From JBBQSU01 sp038234815 (GTDB lineage: Bacteria > Planctomycetota > Phycisphaerae > Tepidisphaerales > Tepidisphaeraceae), in assembly GCA_038234815.1 (NCBI GenBank), contig JBBQSU010000088.1:1-16223 (forward strand): a stretch of 16,223 nt of DNA, written 5' to 3'. Shown here in pieces: positions 6,157 to 13,854 of this stretch. Made by a program: the position numbers and the translations under genes. Under the pieces are notes generated by a model. That model was not told the DNA's origin. It did no database searches and was given only the letters and a program-made list of their open reading frames with translations. Positions within the stretch are counted from its first letter, which is position 1, and every line of letters begins with the position of its first letter.

Positions 6157-7626
6157 ATGTTGAAGTTCAGTGACCTCGGTCTGGCTGCGCCCATTTTGGA
6201 TGCTGTCACTTCCGAAGGCTATGTCCACCCCACGCCCATTCAGGCCCAGGCCATCGGCCCGGTGCTGTCGGGCAAAGACGTTTTGGGCTGTGCCCAGACC
6301 GGCACGGGGAAAACCGCGGCGTTTGCATTGCCGATCCTCCAGCGGCTGATGGTCGATCGCCCGCTGGCGCAGGGGGCGCAGCGACACGTTCGCGCGCTCA
6401 TCCTCTCGCCCACCCGAGAGTTGGCCAGCCAGATCGCCCAATCCATTCGCACTTATGGCAAGAACACCAGCGTGCGCTATGCGGTCGTCTTTGGCGGGGT
6501 AGGCCAAGGCGCTCAGGTGACGGCCCTGCGCTCCGGCGTTGACGTGCTTGTCGCCACGCCCGGCCGTTTGCTCGACCTGATGAATCAGCGTCTTGTGGAC
6601 CTCCGGCACGTCGAAGTTTTCGTGCTCGACGAGGCCGATCGAATGCTCGACATGGGTTTCGTCCATGACATCCGCAGGGTGATCACACAGTTGCCGACCA
6701 ATCGACAGAACCTGATGTTCAGCGCCACCATGCCCGCGGACATCCGCAAACTGGCACAGTCGTTCTTGAAGACGCCAGCTTACATCGAAGTCACGCCCGC
6801 GGCCTCGACGGTCGATCTGATCGAGCAGTTTGTCTATCACGTGCATCGTGATGAGAAAGTGCAGTTGCTCGTCCACCTGTTCAACAACAGCGCCGTTTCA
6901 CGGATGCTGATCTTTACCCGCACCAAGCACGGGGCCGATCGACTGACCCGCAGGCTGACTGCGGCCAAAATCGATGCCGCGGCAATTCACGGCAACAAAA
7001 CCCAGGGCCAGCGCCAACGGGCGATGCAGCAGTTCAAGCAGGGCCGCACGCCCGTGCTGGTCGCCACCGACATCGCCGCCCGCGGAATCGACATCGACGA
7101 CATCTCGCACGTCATCAACTACGACATTCCGAACGAGGCGGAAACGTATGTGCATCGGATCGGCCGAACGGGCCGCGCGGGGGCTAGTGGATGTGCTATT
7201 TCCCTGTGTGATCGATCCGGCGAGGAAAAGGACTACCTCCGCGACATCGAATCGCTGATAAAGAAGCGGATTACGGTCAAGACCGATCAGCCGCAATTTG
7301 TCCGCAGTCTCGAAACTGAATCGGCCCACCACGAGGATCGTCCGGGACGCGGCGATTCGCGTCGAAACGATCGCCGGTCGCAGCAGCAGGCCGCCCCGGC
7401 GCATGTGGCCAGCGGGCGGGGGCGGAACGCTCGCACGGGTCCGGCGGCACACGAGCCGGCTCGGCGGCCTGTGCATCATCCGGCAAAGCCGGCAGTCCCG
7501 CCGGCCAGGCATCCGGTAGCGGCAGTGGCCACGGGGCATTCGATTGGTCGCGGGCCGTTCGGGCAGAACCGGACAGCGGCCCAACCCCGCCGGCAGCAGG
7601 CGGTTTCCCGGCGGTCGGGAAGGTAA
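6157..7626 (+). CDS. rhlE: DEAD-box ATP-dependent RNA helicase, RhlE type (489 aa)
   Basis: This enzyme unwinds RNA duplexes with ATP hydrolysis, in ribosome assembly and RNA decay or cold adaptation in its family. All superfamily 2 motifs are present: the Q motif (GYVHPTPIQAQAI, about residues 21-33), Walker A AQTGTGKT (46-53), PTRELA (85-90), TPGR (134-137), DEAD (158-161), SAT (189-191), HGN (278-280), VATDIAARGIDID (302-314) and HRIGRTGRAG (333-342). The catalytic core ends near residue 375. The last ~100 residues are a low-complexity basic tail rich in Arg, Pro, Ala and His, as in RhlE-type proteins that bind RNA non-specifically. The ATG at 6157 is preceded by GGGAGAAG. It is monocistronic, with a strong new promoter 80 bases downstream. 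Confidence 0.95.
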   Translation: MLKFSDLGLAAPILDAVTSEGYVHPTPIQAQAIGPVLSGKDVLGCAQTGTGKTAAFALPILQRLMVDRPLAQGAQRHVRALILSPTRELASQIAQSIRTYGKNTSVRYAVVFGGVGQGAQVTALRSGVDVLVATPGRLLDLMNQRLVDLRHVEVFVLDEADRMLDMGFVHDIRRVITQLPTNRQNLMFSATMPADIRKLAQSFLKTPAYIEVTPAASTVDLIEQFVYHVHRDEKVQLLVHLFNNSAVSRMLIFTRTKHGADRLTRRLTAAKIDAAAIHGNKTQGQRQRAMQQFKQGRTPVLVATDIAARGIDIDDISHVINYDIPNEAETYVHRIGRTGRAGASGCAISLCDRSGEEKDYLRDIESLIKKRITVKTDQPQFVRSLETESAHHEDRPGRGDSRRNDRRSQQQAAPAHVASGRGRNARTGPAAHEPARRPVHHPAKPAVPPARHPVAAVATGHSIGRGPFGQNRTAAQPRRQQAVSRRSGR

Positions 7627-7707
7627 TTGGTCAGGCGGAAAAGCAGGGATGGACAGCGCCGGGGCAGGCCCGATCGAGCGAACCGGAAATTTCCGATTCT
7701 TCCCGAT

Positions 7708-7735
7708 TTGACATTGCCCCGGCGCGATTTATACT
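7708..7735 (+). promoter_or_regulatory. Strong sigma70-type promoter of the tRNA-Thr/tuf operon
   Basis: A perfect TTGACA (7708-7713) is separated by 16 bases from TATACT (7730-7735), five of six matches to the -10 consensus. It sits about 110 bases before tRNA-Thr with no gene between. It is the best promoter match in the window and is placed to drive tRNA-Thr, tuf and the genes after it. Transcription should begin near 7742. Confidence 0.8.
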
Positions 7736-7753
7736 TTCCGCCCTTCTACGCTT

Positions 7754-7848
7754 CCTGTGCGCGCTCGGCGCGAACAGGGATTACAAGCGACACCTGAATC
7801 GTCATTTTCGGATGCGACGAATCGTGTCGTAGCGCAGCAGGTGTCGCT
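7754..7848 (+). promoter_or_regulatory. Structured leader with two hairpins, the second overlapping tRNA-Thr
   Basis: CCTGTgCGCGC (7754-7764) pairs with GCGCGaACAGG (7768-7778) across a TCG loop with one internal mismatch. AGCGACACCTG (7786-7796) is exactly complementary to CAGGTGTCGCT (7838-7848), and inside that stem TCGTC (7799-7803) pairs with GACGA (7816-7820). The right arm includes the first three bases of tRNA-Thr, so the leader stem and the tRNA acceptor stem compete for them. Neither hairpin has a T-tract, so they are not intrinsic terminators. They may guide processing or regulate tRNA maturation. Confidence 0.55.
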
Positions 7849-7917
7849 GCCATAGCTCAGTGGTAGAGCGCCACCTTGGTAAGGTGGAGGTCCAGGGTTC
7901 AAGCCCCTGTGGCAGCT
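7846..7917 (+). tRNA. tRNA-Thr (anticodon GGT)
   Basis: A full cloverleaf can be drawn: acceptor GCTGCCA/TGGCAGC (7846-7852 and 7910-7916), D arm GCTC/GAGC, anticodon stem CCACC/GGTGG with loop TTGGTAA (anticodon GGT at 7878-7880), five-base variable loop AGGTC, and T arm CAGGG/CCCTG with loop TTCAAGC. The discriminator is T7917. Length is 72 and CCA is not encoded. A threonine tRNA directly before tuf is a conserved arrangement, also seen in the Escherichia coli thrT-tufB operon. Confidence 0.97.
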
Positions 7918-7940
7918 TTGGTGACAATCGGGTCAGAGAC

Positions 7941-8012
7941 GTAGGCAGAGGGCAGTGGGCAGTGGTGAATTGGAATGTCTTCCAACGCTTCTGCAAACTG
8001 CCTACTGCCTAC
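7941..8012. repeat. Palindromic spacer element made of GGCAGT repeats
   Basis: GTAGGCAGAGGGCAGTGGGC (from 7941) carries GGCAG/GGCAGT iterations in its left arm. The right arm ACTGCCTACTGCCTAC (7997-8012) is complementary to the first 16 bases at 14 of 16 positions. The 40-base centre is not paired. The element fills most of the gap between tRNA-Thr and tuf. Its heptad-like iteration and inverted layout resemble small dispersed genomic repeats rather than an operator. Confidence 0.6.
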
Positions 8013-8107
8013 ACGAAAAACTCTCTGCTCCGCGTGTCGGTTTTTTGTCAAGTATCGGGCGGATTCGACAACCGCTCGGAAGTGTTTAGCCCAATTTCGG
8101 AGGCATC

Positions 8108-9304
<1,197 letters not shown>

Positions 9305-9332
9305 TCGATTGAGATTTGTTAGACAGTCGCTG

Positions 9333-9385
9333 GTTGCCAGTGGGTTTGTTTCCCTCAGGTTTTGTGGGAATGATCCACTGGCAAC
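9333..9385. repeat. Long hairpin in the tuf-rpmG spacer
   Basis: GTTGCCAGTGG (9333-9343) is exactly complementary to CCACTGGCAAC (9375-9385). Inside, TTCCC (9350-9354) pairs with GGGAA (9366-9370). There is no T-tract after the outer stem, so simple termination is unlikely. It could be an RNA processing or stability element that uncouples abundant tuf mRNA from the genes behind it, or a dispersed palindromic repeat. Confidence 0.6.
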
Positions 9386-9406
9386 AAGCGGCTTTGGAGT
9401 CGTACA

Positions 9407-9571
9407 ATGGCAAAAGAAAATCGAGAAATGGTCTGGCTTCAATGCACCGAGACCGGTGACCTGAACTACCGCACGGAGATTAAAGTGGCCGGCGGGGTGC
9501 AGAAGGTGGAGTTGAAGAAATACTCTCCCAGGCTGCGCAAGCATACGCTGCATAAGGTCAAGAGAAAGTAA
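9407..9571 (+). CDS. rpmG: 50S ribosomal protein L33 (54 aa), zinc-ligand-poor form
   Basis: The short frame begins MAKENREMVWLQCTETG at 9407 and ends VKRK, TAA at 9571. The hallmark LKKYSPRLRKHTLHK (residues 37-50) is the L33 signature. Zinc-binding L33 has two CxxC pairs. Here only Cys13 remains; the other three ligand positions are Thr, Ser and Leu, so it should not bind zinc through a ribbon. L33 sits near the E site of the large subunit. The tuf-rpmG-tRNA-Trp-secE order is common in bacteria. Confidence 0.95.
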   Translation: MAKENREMVWLQCTETGDLNYRTEIKVAGGVQKVELKKYSPRLRKHTLHKVKRK

Positions 9572-9636
9572 CGATGAGCTTTCACGAGGACGAGAGATAC
9601 TGCATGGGCAAGTGTCTTGTGCGTCCCTCTGAGGAT

Positions 9637-9709
9637 ACGCCGTTAGCTCAATTGGCAGAGCGGCCGTCTCCAAAGCGGCAGGTTGCAGGTTCGATTCCTG
9701 CACGGCGTG
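9637..9709 (+). tRNA. tRNA-Trp (anticodon CCA)
   Basis: Cloverleaf: acceptor ACGCCGT/ACGGCGT (9637-9643, 9702-9708), D arm GCTC/GAGC, anticodon stem GCCGT/GCGGC with a terminal T-G wobble and loop CTCCAAA giving anticodon CCA, variable AGGTT, T arm GCAGG/CCTGC with loop TTCGATT. Discriminator G9709 is the expected base for bacterial tRNA-Trp. Length 73; CCA is not encoded. It lies directly before secE, as in many bacteria. Confidence 0.97.
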
Positions 9710-9752
9710 CTTGATAATCAGGGCCGATTGGGGTCCGAAATGGAGTGAATCA

Positions 9753-10259
9753 GTGGCTTCGGCGATGAAAGACAAAAAGGACATGGCCACAGAGGAAGAG
9801 GACAGCGCCCCGGCAGGTCCGCGGAGTGAGAAGACGTCGCCGGTCAGCCGCGGGGGATTCTTCACCATCCAGAAGTATGGCCAGGGGAAATGGACTCGCC
9901 TGGGCACGACCGGGGGAATCCTGTTTCTCGCCACGCTCACCGGGTATCAGACCTACGCCACGTCCTATTCACAGTTCAAGGCCCCTTACAAGGTGGCTGC
10001 GGGAATTGGGGCTTCGCTGTTTGGGCTGATCTGCCTGCTCGGGTGGTGGTACATGAACAAGGCCAGCAGCGCCGATTTCCTGATCGCGACCGATTCGGAA
10101 ATGAAGAAGGTGAACTGGACCAGCCGCAAGGAACTGATCGGTTCCACCAAGGTCGTCGTCATTTTCATGTTTTTGATCGCGTTCATGTTGTTCGGCGTGG
10201 ATATTTTCTTCAGCTACTTCTTTTATTTCATCGGCGTGCTGAAGAGCAAGCCATTTTAA
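9753..10259 (+). CDS. secE: Preprotein translocase subunit SecE, three-helix form (168 aa)
   Basis: SecE clamps SecY in the Sec protein-export channel of the inner membrane. The conserved C-terminal part is clear: FLIATDSEMKKVNW then TSRKELIGSTKVV (amphipathic surface helix and hinge) followed by a membrane helix (VVIFMFLIAFMLFGVDIFF). Two additional membrane segments lie earlier (about residues 56-75 and 80-105), so it is a three-pass SecE like that of Escherichia coli, with a charged N-terminal tail of about 40 residues. GTG at 9753 is chosen because GGAG lies seven bases upstream. ATG at 9765 is the main alternative. nusG follows after 82 bases. Confidence 0.9.
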   Translation: MASAMKDKKDMATEEEDSAPAGPRSEKTSPVSRGGFFTIQKYGQGKWTRLGTTGGILFLATLTGYQTYATSYSQFKAPYKVAAGIGASLFGLICLLGWWYMNKASSADFLIATDSEMKKVNWTSRKELIGSTKVVVIFMFLIAFMLFGVDIFFSYFFYFIGVLKSKPF

Positions 10260-10341
10260 GGAAGGATCGAGCCGAGTTGGACCTGGCCGGGCTTAATACG
10301 TTAAACCCAGCCGTCGAATCCGCTTGAAATTCTCAAACGCA

Positions 10342-10884
10342 ATGAATTTTTTCGTCCTACGCGTCGCAAGCAACAAGGAAGACCAGGTCCGCGAGAAGCT
10401 CGCGCGCAAGGTGAAGATCGAGGGCCTGGAGGAACAGGTCGGGCGCATTCTGGTGCCGATCGAGCGCGTGCGGTCCATGAAAGGCGGGGTGAAAAAGGAA
10501 AGCGACCGGAAGCTTTATCCCGGCTATGTCTTCATCGAACTGAATCTGGACAAGGACGGGCGCATTCCCGACAACGTCTGGTTCATGATCAAGGAAACCG
10601 AAGGCGTCGGCGATTTCATTGGTTCCAACGGCAAGCCCACGCCCATGAGTCCGAAGGACCAGGGCAAAATGCTTGAAGAGGCCGAGAAGCCTGATGATTC
10701 GGCCAGCCTGCGGACGGAATACAAGAAGGGCGACAAGATCAAGGTCAACGACGGGGCGTTCCAGAACTTTGAAGGCGAAGTGGACGAAATCATGCCCGAC
10801 AAAGGCATGGTACGGATCATCACCACGATTTTCGGTCGTCCCACCCCGCTCGAACTGGAATACTGGCAGATCGAAAAGATGTGA
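10342..10884 (+). CDS. nusG: Transcription elongation/antitermination factor NusG (180 aa)
   Basis: NusG binds the RNA polymerase clamp, suppresses pausing and couples transcription to Rho or to the ribosome. The NGN domain is seen as MNFFVLRVASNKEDQVR, YPGYVFIEL and GVGDFIGSNGKPTPM. The C-terminal KOW domain follows as YKKGDKIKVNDGAFQNFEG then VRIITTIFGRPTPLELEYWQ. ATG at 10342 gives the normal N-terminus; a TTG 18 bases upstream adds six unusual residues. No Shine-Dalgarno sequence is evident. The TGA stop overlaps the ATG of the lipoprotein gene, suggesting coupling. Confidence 0.95.
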   Translation: MNFFVLRVASNKEDQVREKLARKVKIEGLEEQVGRILVPIERVRSMKGGVKKESDRKLYPGYVFIELNLDKDGRIPDNVWFMIKETEGVGDFIGSNGKPTPMSPKDQGKMLEEAEKPDDSASLRTEYKKGDKIKVNDGAFQNFEGEVDEIMPDKGMVRIITTIFGRPTPLELEYWQIEKM

Positions 10885-11222
10885 TGCGTATGAAGATAAG
10901 ACTATCCATCCTGGTGGTCCTGGCGGGTCTGGCTGGTTGCGTCAATCAGTCTCTCACCGGCGACGTGCGCGTGCCTTATGACGCGGAGATGGTCTGCTAC
11001 GGCAAGTTCCCCACGCTGTTCGTCACCTCGCCGTCGGCGGGGTCCGTTTATGTGGTGGACGACCAGACCAAGGCCGTGGTGTGGATGTTCAACGTCCCGA
11101 CGGCAACGCCGGTCCAGACACAGTTTTCATCCTTGCCTGATGACGCGAAAGCGACTTTTGATCCGGGCAAGGTCTACCGGGTTTATTTTTCGCCAAAATC
11201 CGCGCCCGCCGGTGGAAAATAG
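10884..11222 (+). CDS. Putative lipoprotein of unknown function (112 aa)
   Basis: The ATG at 10884 overlaps the nusG stop (TGATG). ATG at 10890 is an equally plausible start. A basic N-terminus (MRMKIRL), a hydrophobic core and the lipobox LAGC with Cys19 mark a lipoprotein signal peptide, so the mature protein should be lipid-anchored in the envelope. The remaining ~93 residues form a small beta-rich domain (GSVYVVDDQTKAVVWMFNV, then GKVYRVYFSP). No family is recognised. An envelope lipoprotein is out of place between nusG and rplK and may use the ribosomal operon for high expression. Confidence 0.75.
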   Translation: MRMKIRLSILVVLAGLAGCVNQSLTGDVRVPYDAEMVCYGKFPTLFVTSPSAGSVYVVDDQTKAVVWMFNVPTATPVQTQFSSLPDDAKATFDPGKVYRVYFSPKSAPAGGK

Positions 11223-11255
11223 CGCCTGCCGGTTGCAGCGAGCGAAAGTTCGAGC

Positions 11256-11537
11256 ATGATTCGGATTGGCCATTATTTTGGCAGGTATTCGGGCGTACAA
11301 GGCGATTTTTTGGGCCTGCCCGCCTGGGCACGGTTCGTGATATTCTGTGCGGCATTACCGGGCTTGGCGCTGATGGCCTTGTCAATCCTGGTGTTTGTTG
11401 TTAGTCTTGCCGCCCTTTTACTCCTAACGGCACCGGTCTATTCCGTCCTCAAACGCCTGACGGATGGCCCGACAAGCCAGCAGGAAACGAGCGTCAGTCC
11501 GGGTGTGAAGCGAGTGGACGTGACGGTGATCGAGTGA
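11256..11537 (+). CDS. Small membrane protein of unknown function (93 aa)
   Basis: The frame starts with ATG at 11256. An N-terminal soluble segment with aromatic/basic residues (MIRIGHYFGRYSG) precedes a long hydrophobic stretch at about residues 26-63 that could form one long or two short membrane helices. The polar tail ends VKRVDVTVIE. It lies 26 bases before rplK and 33 bases after the lipoprotein gene, in the same direction, so it should be part of the operon. No conserved domain is recognised. The intact frame within a highly expressed operon argues for a real gene. Confidence 0.6.
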   Translation: MIRIGHYFGRYSGVQGDFLGLPAWARFVIFCAALPGLALMALSILVFVVSLAALLLLTAPVYSVLKRLTDGPTSQQETSVSPGVKRVDVTVIE

Positions 11538-11563
11538 TTTTTTTGAGTTGAATCGAGCGAGTC

Positions 11564-11992
11564 ATGGCAAAGAAAGAAATAACCGTCCAGTTCAAGTTGC
11601 AGGCCCCCGGTGGTACAGCCACCCCAGCACCGCCCATCGGGCCGGCTCTGGGCCAGCACGGTGTCAACCCTGGGCAGTTCATCCAGCAGTTCAATGCCGC
11701 CTCAGCCCACCTGAAGGGCAAGGTCATTGGCGTGGTGGTGACTGTTTATAAGGATCGCACCTTCAGTTTTGAACTGAAAAGCCCCCCGGCAAGCGTGCTG
11801 CTGAAGGACGCGGTCAAGGCCGAAAAGGGCAGCGGCGAGCCGAATAAAAATAAAATCGGTAAAGTGACGATGGAGCAATGTAAGAAGATTGCCCAGGAAA
11901 AAGGCAAAGACCTGAACTCGTTCAACATCGACGCCGCCGCGCGAACCATCGCCGGGCAGGCCCGATCGATGGGAATTACGGTTGAAGGATAA
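11564..11992 (+). CDS. rplK: 50S ribosomal protein L11 (142 aa)
   Basis: L11 binds the GTPase-associated centre of 23S rRNA at the base of the L7/L12 stalk. The N-terminal domain carries the classic PPIGPALGQHGVNPGQF motif (about residues 23-39). The C-terminal RNA-binding domain contains KNKIGKVTMEQCKKIAQEK and ARTIAGQARSMGI. Length matches the family. GAGCGAG before the ATG at 11564 is a modest ribosome site. The TAA stop overlaps an ATG (TAATG) that opens the decayed frame downstream. Confidence 0.97.
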   Translation: MAKKEITVQFKLQAPGGTATPAPPIGPALGQHGVNPGQFIQQFNAASAHLKGKVIGVVVTVYKDRTFSFELKSPPASVLLKDAVKAEKGSGEPNKNKIGKVTMEQCKKIAQEKGKDLNSFNIDAAARTIAGQARSMGITVEG

Positions 11993-12228
11993 TGGGCGAC
12001 CAGTTAACTGCTGCGAGGGCTTCTGGAAAACCGTTCCATTGGCAGTCTTCTCAGTCGTTCTTGTCGATGGCCCCAGCATCGAAGTAACCAATCCGGAGTT
12101 GGTCTGGATGGATGACGACGGTGTGCTGAATACAGATTGGTGATCGCAGCGGGCGTACGATGGCAATCGGCGTCGACAAGATCTTCTCCGTGACGTTTGT
12201 CACGCGAAAAGGACTGCTGGAAATTTGA
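11992..12228 (+). pseudogene. Small frameshifted gene between rplK and rplA
   Basis: Read from the ATG at 11992, which overlaps the rplK stop, the sequence gives MGDQLTAARASGKPF. It then makes sense only in a different frame from about 12044 to 12137 (FSVVLVDGPSIEVTNPELVW, then MDDDG) and returns to the first frame for DRSGRTMAIGVDKIFSVTFV and LLEI, ending TGA at 12226-12228. Read together, the pieces resemble small (~80 aa) hypothetical proteins common in planctomycetes with a PF..F.v.l.DG..i.V.hPe pattern, followed by a GRT beta-hairpin. Two compensating indels would explain it. It could be a decayed gene or sequencing error. The family likeness is from memory. Confidence 0.5.
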
Positions 12229-12281
12229 AGGGCGCACCACGGCCCGTAACAGTGGAAGCTTCCTGAAAGGAGCGAAAGTTC

Positions 12282-12974
12282 ATGCCCCTAATTGTTATCC
12301 GTTCCAAACGCTATAAGAAGGCCGCCGAGAAGGCCACACACGACCTTAAACCGGTCGACCAGGCGGTGGAACTCCTCAAAACGTTCACGCCCACCAAGTT
12401 TGACCAGTCGGTGGAAGTGATTTTTTCCCTCGGTATTGACGCCAAGCACGCCGATCAGATGATCCGCGGAAGCCTGTCGTTGCCCCACGGCATCGGCAAG
12501 GCCAAGCGCGTCGTCGCTTTCTGCCCGGATCACCTGGTGAAGGTGGCTCTGGATGCCGGCGCGATCAAGGCCGGCGGGCAGGCCCTGGTGCAGGAAATCG
12601 AGAAGGATAACTTCACCGATTTCGATGTCGCCGTCGCCACGCCCGATATGATGCGTTTCGTCGGTCGATTGGGTAAGGTTCTCGGGCCAAAGGGCCTGAT
12701 GCCCAGCCCTAAGGCCGGCACCGTGACCGCCGACGTGGGCAATGCCGTCAAAGAATACGCCGCCGGCAAAATCGAATTCCGCAACGACACCGGTGGCAAC
12801 GTCCACAGTGTCGTGGGCAAGATAAGCTTCGAAAGCCAGAAGCTCGTCGACAACATCAATGCGATGATCGCCCACATCCGCAAGCTCAAACCGCAGACGA
12901 GCAAGGGTGCGTTTTTCAAGAAAGTCGTGCTCAAGGGCACGATGACGCCTGCGGTTTATCTGAACGTTCAATAG
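12282..12974 (+). CDS. rplA: 50S ribosomal protein L1 (230 aa)
   Basis: L1 forms the mobile stalk beside the E site and in many bacteria represses its own operon by binding the mRNA leader. Diagnostic motifs are FDQSVEVIFSLGID near residue 40, LPHGIGKAKRVVAFC, and VGRLGKVLGPKGLMPSPKAGTV split across about residues 126-146, then GKIEFRNDTGGNVHS. Length is normal. AAAGGAG at 12265-12271 supports the ATG at 12282. It is separated from rplK by a 289-base gap holding a broken gene; this is unusual because rplK and rplA are normally adjacent. Confidence 0.97.
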   Translation: MPLIVIRSKRYKKAAEKATHDLKPVDQAVELLKTFTPTKFDQSVEVIFSLGIDAKHADQMIRGSLSLPHGIGKAKRVVAFCPDHLVKVALDAGAIKAGGQALVQEIEKDNFTDFDVAVATPDMMRFVGRLGKVLGPKGLMPSPKAGTVTADVGNAVKEYAAGKIEFRNDTGGNVHSVVGKISFESQKLVDNINAMIAHIRKLKPQTSKGAFFKKVVLKGTMTPAVYLNVQ

Positions 12975-12975
12975 T

Positions 12976-12993
12976 GGCGGGATTTTTCCCGCC
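12976..12993 (+). other. Perfect hairpin between rplA and rplJ
   Basis: GGCGGGA (12976-12982) and TCCCGCC (12987-12993) form a seven-base stem with a TTTT loop directly after the rplA stop. No T-tract follows, so it is more likely an RNA-stability or partial-attenuation element at the L1/L10 boundary than a full terminator. Confidence 0.5.
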
Positions 12994-13034
12994 CGAATCC
13001 GGCCGACCCCTGGTCGTCCAGACGAGGTGTAAAC

Positions 13035-13595
13035 ATGAGCAAACGAATCAAGAATCTGATTGAAAAAGAACTGTCGATCAAGCTTCAGGACATCGACAGC
13101 GTGGCCGTAGTCAACCCCCGGGGCATCAACGCCACCAAGAACAACCTGATGCGTCGCCGCTTGCACGACAAGGGCCTGCGCATGGCCGTGGTGAAGAACA
13201 CCCTGGCCCGCCGGGCCACCAGCAAGACAAAGATCGCTGGTTTTGAAAGACTGCTCGATGGCCCCAGCGCCGTGGTCTATGGCAAGGTCGCGCCTGCCAT
13301 CATCGCGCGGGCCTTAATGGAAGAAAAGAAGCTCGACGAGACGATTGAGCTGCGTGGCCTTTATTTCGACGGCGAAATTTATGTCGGCGAGAAGGGCATT
13401 AAGCAGGCCAGCACGTTGCCCACCCGCGAGGAAGCGGTGGCAGGTATCGTGGCTGCGATCCTCGGTCCGGGCAAAAAGCTGGCGGGAGCGCTCAAAGGCC
13501 CCGGTGGCAAGCTCGGCGCGGTCCTCAAGGCGATCGAAGAATCAGCCCAAAAGAAAGAAGCCGATGCTGCGGCCCCCGCCCCAGCGGCGGCGTGA
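13035..13595 (+). CDS. rplJ: 50S ribosomal protein L10 (186 aa)
   Basis: L10 anchors the L7/L12 dimers to 23S rRNA and with them commonly autoregulates the rplJL mRNA. The N-terminal rRNA-binding part shows SVAVVNPRGINATKNNLMRR and MAVVKNTLARRA. The middle contains GPSAVVYG and a later LRGLYFDG strand. The C-terminal helix that binds L7/L12 is followed by an Ala/Pro-rich tail (AAAPAPAAA). GAGG upstream supports the ATG at 13035. It is about 20 residues longer than the Escherichia coli protein, mostly at the C-terminus. rplL follows only after 295 bases, far more than usual. Confidence 0.96.
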   Translation: MSKRIKNLIEKELSIKLQDIDSVAVVNPRGINATKNNLMRRRLHDKGLRMAVVKNTLARRATSKTKIAGFERLLDGPSAVVYGKVAPAIIARALMEEKKLDETIELRGLYFDGEIYVGEKGIKQASTLPTREEAVAGIVAAILGPGKKLAGALKGPGGKLGAVLKAIEESAQKKEADAAAPAPAAA

Positions 13596-13605
13596 GAAGA
13601 TAATC

Positions 13606-13760
13606 GAACCGCGAAGTCGTGAAGTCGCGAACAGTCAGAGGAGAAAGAAACAGAGATTGAACAGATTAGAAGGATTTGAAGCTTGCCGCCTGGTTCTTCC
13701 AATCTTTCAGCGTCTTTAAAATCTTTGTTCCTCCTCTTTGAGATTTCGTAACTTCGTGGG
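13606..13760. repeat. Long imperfect inverted repeat (MITE-like) between rplJ and rplL
   Basis: The left arm (13606-13681) begins with GAAGTCG iterations, passes through AGAGGAGAAAGAAACAGAG and ends AGAAGGATTTGAAG. The right arm (13696-13760) reversed and complemented gives ACGAAGTTACGAAATC, AAAGAGGAGGAACAAAGATT and GAAAGATTGGAAG in the same order. The arms are about 65-75 bases and diverged, around a short centre. No frame is open through it. Composition is A/G-rich on one arm and T/C-rich on the other, unlike the neighbouring genes. Confidence 0.65.
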
Positions 13761-13854
13761 AAAAAACGAGTTTTGTCCGACAGCCCAACTGCCCCCTTTG
13801 TGGGTTAAATGATCTCGATGTGAGATTTGCTCTTGGCGCGGGACATGTTTCGAC

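Noticed and set aside
7684..7695. CGGAAATTTCCG palindrome downstream of the helicase gene as a terminator
   Set aside because: It is fully self-complementary without a loop and has no T-tract. It may be a DNA-binding site or chance.
10289..10308. GGG-c-TTAA / TTAA-a-CCC hairpin between secE and nusG
   Set aside because: Short, AT-rich and mismatched, with no associated terminator or ribosome site feature.
12288..13166. A 292-codon minus-strand frame
   Set aside because: It is antisense to rplA and the start of rplJ, both unmistakable.
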